Source of the DNA: Actinomycetota bacterium
GTDB taxonomy: Bacteria > Actinomycetota > Actinomycetes > Propionibacteriales > Nocardioidaceae
Reading direction: 5' to 3'
DNA length: 12,388 nucleotides
NCBI GenBank assembly: GCA_009702305.1
Contig: WLIH01000020.1
Span: 1-12,388, forward strand
Shown here: positions 5,015 to 11,028 of the stretch, piece after piece
Numbering within the stretch: the stretch's first letter is position 1
Layout: each line of letters begins with the position of its first letter
Notes under the pieces: model-generated
Databases searched by the model: none
What the model was told of the DNA's origin: nothing
The model's input: the letters and a program-made list of their open reading frames with translations, nothing else
Made by a program: the position numbers and the translations under genes

Positions 5015-8000
5015 CGGCCGGCGGGCCACACCAGAGCGAGCGCGATGCCGAGGCGCTCGACCAGCACTGGTCTCAGCGCCTCCAAGGCGCTCCGGTCGTC
5101 GTCCCTCAGCGCGCCTGCCTCGTCCAGGGTCACCAAAGCCCGCCACTCGTCGTACGGCGAGCCCTCGGCCCGCGCCGCGTCCAGACTCGCGCGCACGGCG
5201 GCCAGTCCGGCATCGCGCTCCCCGGTCGCGATCAAAGCCTGGCCCCGCAGCCGTGCCAGGTAGTCCAACGGAGCACCGATCTTGCGGTTGCGCTCCAGCG
5301 TGTCGTCGATCTGTGCGAGGGCTGCTGCGGCGTCACCGGCCAGCAGACGGGCCTCGGCGATGAGCGCGTCGAGCACGACGACCTCGTAGTGCTCGCCGAT
5401 CTCGTCCTGGGTGGTGCGCGCGGTCATGAAGAGGCGCTGGGCCTCGGGGAGGTCCCCGCGGGCCATCGCGACCCGGCCCAGCTGGCCGCGAGCGAAGGCC
5501 TGCTCACCGAGCGCCCGGCTGCCGTGCAGCAGTCGCAGTGCCTCCGTGAGCTGTTCGCTCGCCCGGCTCAGCTGGCCCTGGAAGATCAGGACCTCGGCGG
5601 TGTTCGCGAGTTGGAGCGCCACGTCGAGATGACGGCCCATCCGTTCGTAGGCCTCGGCGGACGCCTCGTAGTGGCGCAGGCCGCGCAACCAGTCGCCCTG
5701 ACCGACGGCGATCACGCCGATGACGTTGTGGGTGCGAGCCAGGCCCAGGTCGTTGTGCTCGGTCTCGTAGATGTGGACGGCGTCGAGCAGGCTGGCGATG
5801 TCGACCGCGAGACCGAGCATGCTCTGCGAGGCGGCGCGGATCTCGATGCTCGCGGCTTGCAACCTGCGATCACCGGCCTGAGTCGCCTCGACCAGAGCGG
5901 TGTCGGCCCACGCGATGGCCTCCTGCAGGCGACCCTGGTTCATCTTGTTCTGCGCGTAGCGCTCGGCGAGCTTGGCGCGCAGCGATTGGGCCTCCTTCGT
6001 GGAGATGCCCTCCAGGGCACGCCGACCCAGCGTGGCCCAGCGCAGGGATCCCGTGTAGTCCCCGCCCATCCTGCGCTGGATGGACGTCAGCAGGGCCAGC
6101 CTCGCGCGGGCGATCGGGTCGTCGCGCAGCAGACGACGCGCTTCCTGCAGCGCCGTCCCCATGGCGTCGACGTCGCCGAGCTCCTCGTAGACATCGGCCA
6201 ACGCCTCCCACACCAGGCTCAGATCAAGCTCCTGGTGGCGAGCTCGAGGCAGCTTGCGCGCGGCCGCGAGCGCGCGGCGATACGACTCGATCGCCTCGGC
6301 GTTGGCGTACCGCTTCCGGGACGACTCGGCGGCTCGCCGTGCGTAGCGATAGGCGTCCTGGTACCTGCCACCGTGGAAGCTGTGCATCGAGAGCAGCTCG
6401 GACTGATCGGTGCGGGCGTCTGCCCGTTGGGCGAGCAGGTCGGCAGCCATGGCGTGCAGTCGCCGCCGGTGGGTGAAGGGCAGTCCGGCGTAGGCCGTGT
6501 CGCGCACCAGGTGGTGGTGGAACCGGAGGCCGTCCCGGCTCGGACCGAGGAACTCCGACAGCGAGGCCATCGATGCATCCTCCGGGTCGAGGCCGGAGCG
6601 CAGGACGAGGACGTCGAGCAGGTTCGCCTCGAAGGTCATGCCGAGCACCGCGGCCGTGCGCAGGAGGGTGCGCTGCGGCGGTGTCAGCTGATCGATGCGG
6701 GCGGCGATCACCCCCTCGACCGTGTCCGGCACCGCGTCGGCGTCGACGCCGGATCCGAGGCCGCTGGCCAGCTCGGTCAGGTAGAGCGGGTTGCCTCCGG
6801 AGCGCTCGACCAGGGCGGCGCGTCGATGCGCGGGCAGCGCCGCGTCGCCCATCGCCGCGGAGAGCAGGGTGTCAGCGTCGTCGGGCGCCAGCGGAGCCAG
6901 CGCGATGGCCGCCCCGTGCTCGACACGGGGCAGCGACCACAGCGACGTCGGACGACGGGTGGCGACGATCAGCCACGGCCTGGTCGCGACGTCGCGGACC
7001 AGGCGGTCGAGCAGGTCGGTGCTCGCCTCGTCCATGAAGTGCACGTCGTTGAAGACCAGCAGGGTCGGCTCCAGCAGGATCTCGGCGAGCAGCGCGCTCG
7101 TGACCTCCTCGAGCCGGGCCTTGCGCACGGTCGGGTCGAGGGCACCCACCTCGGCCGTCTCCGGCAGGTCGATGCCGGTCACGACCCCGATCAGCGGCAG
7201 CCAGGGCACCAGGTCGGGCCGCAGGCCGGCCACCAGCGCCTGCAGGTCGTCGGCGGCCTCGGGGAGCCGGTGGTCGATGCCGAGCCGGGTGGCGAAGAGC
7301 CGCTGGAAGGGTTCGTACGGGGTGCGGGTCGCGTAGATGTCGCCGTTGAGCCACCACGGCTGACCGCCGCTGACGGCAGCCAGCTCGCTGAGCAGGCGCG
7401 ACTTCCCGACGCCCGCCTCGCCCACCAGCTCCGTGGCGCTCCCGTGGCCGGCCTGGGCCGCCGTCCAGGCCGACACCAGAGCGGCGAGCTCCGGGACGCG
7501 ACCGACGAGGGGCAGCTGGGCGCCGGCCGGCTGGTCGCTCGCGGTCTCGACGGCGCCGACCAGGCACGCCTCGACGGGCTCGCTCTTGCCCTTCACCGCG
7601 AACGGCGGCAGCGACTCGGTGCTGAAGCGGGTCCGCGAGGCGGCGACCGCGGCGGTGCTCGCCACCAGCTGACCCGGACCGGCTGCGCCCATCAGACGCG
7701 CCGCGAGGTTGACGCAGTCGCCGGTCACCGAGTAGACCCGCCGCGACGGCGGCCCGTAGTCGCCCGCGAAGACCCGTCCGACGTTGCACCCGGCCCGCAG
7801 CGAGAGTCGATGGTCGCCGTCCAGCGCGTCCCGCGCCGCGCTCAGGACCCGAGCAGCATCGTCGCCGGTCGTGCGTGGTGCACCGGCGACCAGGATGACC
7901 TTGCCGCCGTCGGGATAGATGTCGGAGGACAGGAAGGTCACATCGTGTGCCTGCGCGGCGACCTGGCACGCACTGATCACGTCGGCGACGGCCGACGCCG

Positions 8001-8832
8001 CCGCGCCCAGACCCTCGCCCTCGCGCAGGGCGTCGACGCCGGAGAACTCCACGAAGCACACGGCGATCACCCGATGCTCGGAGGCGACCTCGCCGGCCAG
8101 CAGGTGGTCGACCAGGTGCGCCGGCAGGGCCACGCGCAGATCGGTGCTGGGAGTCGTCAGCGCAGCGGCGGCCAGCGGGGCGACGGCCGGCGCCCGCTCC
8201 AGCAGGATGCCCGGCCCCTTCTGCTCCCCGAGCACCCCGCCCGCCGCGGCCAGGATCTCGGCGCTGGCCGCGCTGACCACGATCTCGCCGGCGTCGGCGG
8301 CCGTCTCCATCCTCGCCACCGCGGTGGCGCCCGGACCGGTGACGATCAGCTCGCGGAAGACCTCTCCCACCAGCAGGAAGTCCAGGTCCCCCGAGTGCAA
8401 GCCGATCGACATGCGCAACCGGACGCGACCCGACGCCGTGCCGACCCGCCCGACGCGGGCCATCACCCGCTGCATCTCCTGGGCGGCCCGGGCGGCGCGC
8501 AAGGCGTGGCCCGCTCCGTCGAACAGCAGCAGGACGGCGTCCCCACCCCACTTCACGAGACCGGCGCCGTAGGCGTACGCCGCCGCGAGCAGCTCGCCGA
8601 AGACGGCGTTGAGGATGTCGCCCATCTCCTCGGCGCCGACCTGGCCGCGCCGGGCCAGCAGCTCGGTGAGAGCCGTGAAGCCGGAGATGTCGGCGAAGAC
8701 GCCGGTGCCGTCGACGGTGCGGAAGGTCTGCTCCGGAGCGTGGGTCAGCCAGTCGACGACCAGGCGTGGCACGTACGGCGCGAGCAGGCTCCCGCCCTGG
8801 GCCGGATCGACGTGGGACTGCTCTGGGGTCAA
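5011..8832 (-). CDS. Soluble-adenylyl-cyclase-like protein: two class III cyclase domains, P-loop NTPase, TPR region
   Basis: With the TTG start at 8832 this encodes 1273 residues. Domain 1 (about 42-195) has FADISGFTALTE with metal ligand Asp48 and LVKWGGDAVLLLF with Lys94 and second metal ligand Asp98, but its later motif is VTGPGATAVARME, without the catalytic Asn/Arg pair. Domain 2 (about 254-425) has Glu262 where the first metal Asp belongs and lacks a K-x-x-GD loop, but keeps YSVTGDCVNLAARLM with Asn375 and Arg379. The two should pair into one composite active site making cAMP from ATP. Then come a P-loop (GEAGVGKS, 471-478), a Walker B-like LLVFNDVHFMD (591-601), AAA/STAND-type sequence to about 800, and Ala/Leu-rich TPR-like helices to the end. 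This is the order of human ADCY10. No membrane segment is seen. Bicarbonate or calcium control, known for ADCY10, cannot be judged here. Two CNB-domain genes follow. Confidence 0.92.
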   Translation of the reverse strand: MTPEQSHVDPAQGGSLLAPYVPRLVVDWLTHAPEQTFRTVDGTGVFADISGFTALTELLARRGQVGAEEMGDILNAVFGELLAAAYAYGAGLVKWGGDAVLLLFDGAGHALRAARAAQEMQRVMARVGRVGTASGRVRLRMSIGLHSGDLDFLLVGEVFRELIVTGPGATAVARMETAADAGEIVVSAASAEILAAAGGVLGEQKGPGILLERAPAVAPLAAAALTTPSTDLRVALPAHLVDHLLAGEVASEHRVIAVCFVEFSGVDALREGEGLGAAASAVADVISACQVAAQAHDVTFLSSDIYPDGGKVILVAGAPRTTGDDAARVLSAARDALDGDHRLSLRAGCNVGRVFAGDYGPPSRRVYSVTGDCVNLAARLMGAAGPGQLVASTAAVAASRTRFSTESLPPFAVKGKSEPVEACLVGAVETASDQPAGAQLPLVGRVPELAALVSAWTAAQAGHGSATELVGEAGVGKSRLLSELAAVSGGQPWWLNGDIYATRTPYEPFQRLFATRLGIDHRLPEAADDLQALVAGLRPDLVPWLPLIGVVTGIDLPETAEVGALDPTVRKARLEEVTSALLAEILLEPTLLVFNDVHFMDEASTDLLDRLVRDVATRPWLIVATRRPTSLWSLPRVEHGAAIALAPLAPDDADTLLSAAMGDAALPAHRRAALVERSGGNPLYLTELASGLGSGVDADAVPDTVEGVIAARIDQLTPPQRTLLRTAAVLGMTFEANLLDVLVLRSGLDPEDASMASLSEFLGPSRDGLRFHHHLVRDTAYAGLPFTHRRRLHAMAADLLAQRADARTDQSELLSMHSFHGGRYQDAYRYARRAAESSRKRYANAEAIESYRRALAAARKLPRARHQELDLSLVWEALADVYEELGDVDAMGTALQEARRLLRDDPIARARLALLTSIQRRMGGDYTGSLRWATLGRRALEGISTKEAQSLRAKLAERYAQNKMNQGRLQEAIAWADTALVEATQAGDRRLQAASIEIRAASQSMLGLAVDIASLLDAVHIYETEHNDLGLARTHNVIGVIAVGQGDWLRGLRHYEASAEAYERMGRHLDVALQLANTAEVLIFQGQLSRASEQLTEALRLLHGSRALGEQAFARGQLGRVAMARGDLPEAQRLFMTARTTQDEIGEHYEVVVLDALIAEARLLAGDAAAALAQIDDTLERNRKIGAPLDYLARLRGQALIATGERDAGLAAVRASLDAARAEGSPYDEWRALVTLDEAGALRDDDRSALEALRPVLVERLGIALALVWPAGR

Positions 8833-8838
8833 CGGGGA

Positions 8839-8842
8839 CCTC
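8839..8842 (-). promoter_or_regulatory. Ribosome binding site deciding the cyclase start
   Basis: Minus-strand GAGG lies 6 nt before an in-frame TTG at 8832, and the resulting protein reaches the conserved LLAPYVPRLVVDWL lead of the first cyclase domain within 20 residues. The in-frame ATG codons at 8892 and 9012 have no such site. Confidence 0.55.
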
Positions 8843-8958
8843 GGGGGGTCGTGGCGGGTCGTCGCGGGGGGACCTCGTCGTCGCGACGGCATCGGCGCGG
8901 CAACAGTGCGGTCACAGGATGCACCCCGACCGCTGCCGTGCGTGCGCAGTGGTCTGGA

Positions 8959-8978
8959 CATCCGCCATCTGGCGGATG
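8959..8978. promoter_or_regulatory. Perfect 9-2-9 inverted repeat, operator candidate
   Basis: CATCCGCCA (8959-8967) and TGGCGGATG (8970-8978) are exact reverse complements around a TC spacer. The 20-bp site is 127 bp before the cyclase start and 86 bp before the FN3 start, so it can serve either or both genes. Arm length and spacing suit a dimeric TetR-, GntR- or MarR-type regulator; no such regulator gene is in the window. Confidence 0.6.
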
Positions 8979-8988
8979 CGACGGGGGG

Positions 8989-9002
8989 TGTCAGGGCTGA
9001 CA
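8989..9002. promoter_or_regulatory. 6-2-6 inverted repeat near the operator candidate
   Basis: TGTCAG and CTGACA are perfect inverted repeats around GG. Its centre lies 27 bp from the centre of the 9-2-9 repeat; the arm sequences differ, so it would be a site for another protein, or a chance palindrome. Confidence 0.35.
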
Positions 9003-9063
9003 GTGGGGGCACCGGCGACCCTCCACCCGCCGGATCCCGCCTCCCCCCGAAGGTGCTCTCCCG

Positions 9064-10944
9064 ATGAAGACTGCTCCCTCCTCCGTCCGGCGGCGTGCCG
9101 GCCTGCTGCTGGCCGCTGCCGGCCTGATCGCCGGGTCGCTCACCGCCCTGGTCCCGACCGCCGCCGAGGCGGCAGGGCCGCTGCCGACCTCGACGACGCT
9201 CGCGTCGTCGGCGTCCGTCATCACCGCCGGAAGTCCGGTGACCCTGACGGCCAACGTCTCCGCTCTGGGATTGGGAGGGCTGCTGCTCACTCCCTCCGGC
9301 GCCGTGCGCTTCGACGCCGTCACCGCCTCCGGCACCACGCTGCTCGGCAGCGCCAACCTGGGTGCGCTCTGCTTCCTGACGCCCTGCACGGCTGCGCTGA
9401 CGACCTCGACGCTGCCCGTGGGCAACGTCTCGGTCGTCGCGAGCTACGCCGGCGACACCCTGACCGCTGCGAGCTCGGGATCCACCGCGGTGACGGTGAA
9501 CCAGCCGCCGCGTGCGCCCGTCCTGACGGCGGCCACCGCCGGCGACTCCAAGGTCACCGTGAGTTGGAACCAGCCGACCGACCCGGGCTCCTCGGCCGTG
9601 GTGAGCTACCAGATCTTCCGCTCGACGACCGCGGGTCAGCTCGGCACCACGATCGGCCAGATCAACGCCCCGACGACCACCTACGTCGACACGACGGTCA
9701 GCAACGGCACGACGTACTGGTACTCCGTGGTCGCGAGCAACGCGACCAACGCGAGCCCGCCGTCCAACCAGCTCTCCGCCTCACCCGCCGCCGGCGTCCC
9801 CGGCGCACCGGTGCTCTCCGGACCGACGTCCGCGCTGGACAAGCTCACGATCAGCTGGACGGCCCCGGCGTCCACCTCGGCCATCACCGGCTACCAGGTG
9901 TACCGGGCGACGGCTGCCGGGGTGACCACCGGAGCGCCGCTGGCGAGCGTGGCCGCCGGCACCACGACCTATGTCGACACGACGGTCACCGCCCCGACCC
10001 GCTACTACTACACCGTCGTCGCGACCAACGTCGCCGGGGCGGGAGCGCGGTCCAACGAGGTCAACGGGGTGCCGGTGCCGCCGACCGTGCCGGGCGCGCC
10101 GACCCTCACCGCCACGCAGCAGATCGGCAGCATCCAGCTGTCGTGGGCCAGCGCCTCGAGCGGTGGTCGGGCCATCACGTCGTACCGCCTCTACCGGAGC
10201 ACGACGGCGACCGGCACCTACACGCTCATCGCGACCGACCTGCCGACGGGTCGCTACCAGGAGACGACCGTCCCGGTCGGCACGACCTACTACTACCGCG
10301 CTACCAGCGTGAACTCGGTCGGTGAGTCCCCCGTGTCGAACACGGCGAGCTCGTCGGCAGCGGCGTACAGCGGAGCGAGCAGCTACAGCACGACTCCGTG
10401 CGCCCCGGGAGTCGCCTGCAACACCGCCACGGCGTCCGGCACCAGCGGGGCCGGTTGGGTCAGCTCGGGCCGGGTCGACGTCGAGAGCTCCACGGGCAGC
10501 CACACGGCCACGGTCGCCGTCGGCGGCCCGATCCTCACCGGCTGCGGCGCTCTGCCCGTCGCGGGGCTGAGCGTGACCTTCAACGACACGTCCACCGATG
10601 CCTACAAGACGGTGACGGTCACCTACCGCGGCCAGGAGGCCGACGACTGGCACAACTTCTACGCCGTGACCACCGGCTTCGAGGGCTGCCTCGGCCTCGG
10701 GACGCCGTGGTTCGCCGGGTCGCTGTCCAACCCGGCGGTCTGGAACGCCGCCGACGGCCTCTACGAGGCAGCACCCCCGAGCTGCGCCAACAACGGTGCG
10801 TTCTTCGTCAGCGCCGGTCACTACTCGCAGCCGTGCTTCACCAGCAGCTACGGCCCGCCGGGACCGGTGGCCAACCGGGTGTTGACCCTCGTGTACCGCT
10901 TCCCGCCGGGTGACGGTCGCATCAGCGGCGGCAAGTGCTGCTGA
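9064..10944 (+). CDS. Secreted Ig-like/fibronectin type III repeat protein with Cys-rich C-terminal domain
   Basis: Encodes 626 residues from ATG 9064, with GAAGG (9049-9053) 10 nt upstream. Residues 1-36 are a classical signal peptide: KTAPSSVRRR basic start, Ala/Leu core, AEA cleavage site before Ala37. Next is a bacterial Ig-like domain of the Big_3 type (about 41-146: SVITAGSPVTLTANVS, GAVRFDA, SVVASYAGD) with a Cys103-Cys108 pair. Three FN3 domains follow (about 150-240, 246-338 and 343-430), each with an SYQIFRST- or GYQVYRAT-like strand and a Tyr-rich YWYSVVASN-like strand. The last 185 residues carry eight cysteines, including a terminal Cys-Cys, and match no domain I can name. There is no LPXTG motif, C-terminal anchor or catalytic motif, so release outside the cell or non-covalent attachment is likely. 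It is divergent from the cyclase and ends at a strong terminator. Function unknown; carbohydrate or surface binding is a guess. Confidence 0.88.
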   Translation: MKTAPSSVRRRAGLLLAAAGLIAGSLTALVPTAAEAAGPLPTSTTLASSASVITAGSPVTLTANVSALGLGGLLLTPSGAVRFDAVTASGTTLLGSANLGALCFLTPCTAALTTSTLPVGNVSVVASYAGDTLTAASSGSTAVTVNQPPRAPVLTAATAGDSKVTVSWNQPTDPGSSAVVSYQIFRSTTAGQLGTTIGQINAPTTTYVDTTVSNGTTYWYSVVASNATNASPPSNQLSASPAAGVPGAPVLSGPTSALDKLTISWTAPASTSAITGYQVYRATAAGVTTGAPLASVAAGTTTYVDTTVTAPTRYYYTVVATNVAGAGARSNEVNGVPVPPTVPGAPTLTATQQIGSIQLSWASASSGGRAITSYRLYRSTTATGTYTLIATDLPTGRYQETTVPVGTTYYYRATSVNSVGESPVSNTASSSAAAYSGASSYSTTPCAPGVACNTATASGTSGAGWVSSGRVDVESSTGSHTATVAVGGPILTGCGALPVAGLSVTFNDTSTDAYKTVTVTYRGQEADDWHNFYAVTTGFEGCLGLGTPWFAGSLSNPAVWNAADGLYEAAPPSCANNGAFFVSAGHYSQPCFTSSYGPPGPVANRVLTLVYRFPPGDGRISGGKCC

Positions 10945-10965
10945 GCCCGACCCGCTGACAGCCAC

Positions 10966-10995
10966 GACGGCGTCCTCCCGGTGGAGGGCGCCGTC
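10966..10995 (+). terminator. Strong terminator hairpin after the FN3 gene
   Basis: Arms 10966-10978 and 10983-10995 pair over 13 positions, with one G-U wobble, around a CGGT loop, starting 22 nt after the stop codon. No U-run follows, as usual in such GC-rich genomes. It separates the FN3 gene from the helicase gene. Confidence 0.8.
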
Positions 10996-11015
10996 GGTCT
11001 GTCCGGGGGCGCTGG

Positions 11016-11021
11016 TAGACA
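11016..11021 (+). promoter_or_regulatory. Possible -10 of the helicase gene (leaderless)
   Basis: TAGACA ends 7 nt before ATG 11029, the same spacing as the -10 of the ABM gene, but it lacks the final T of TANNNT and no -35 is clear. Weak call. Confidence 0.25.
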
Positions 11022-11028
11022 GACGGGC

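Larger units (their letters stand above)
8833..9063. other. Divergent intergenic region between cyclase and FN3 genes
   Basis: This 231-bp stretch is the longest non-coding gap in the window. It contains the cyclase ribosome site, a lone TCACA (8912-8916, half of a Crp-type site), a perfect 9-2-9 inverted repeat (8959-8978), a 6-2-6 inverted repeat (8989-9002) and the FN3 gene's ribosome site. I see no clean -35/-10 pair on either strand. The cyclase frame stays open across much of it (in-frame ATG at 8892 and 9012), but without ribosome sites and with low-complexity Pro/Arg-rich translation. Confidence 0.6.

Noticed and set aside
8912..8916. TCACA as a possible Crp/GlxR site before the cyclase
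   Set aside because: The other half-site (TGTGA six bases away) is absent; there is CAACA instead, so this is only a half-site.
4822..9000. A 1392-codon plus-strand open frame antisense to the whole cyclase gene
   Set aside because: Its translation is low-complexity, rich in Gly, Arg, Gln and Val, with no domain motif; long antisense frames are expected opposite GC-rich genes because stops are rare in the matching frame.
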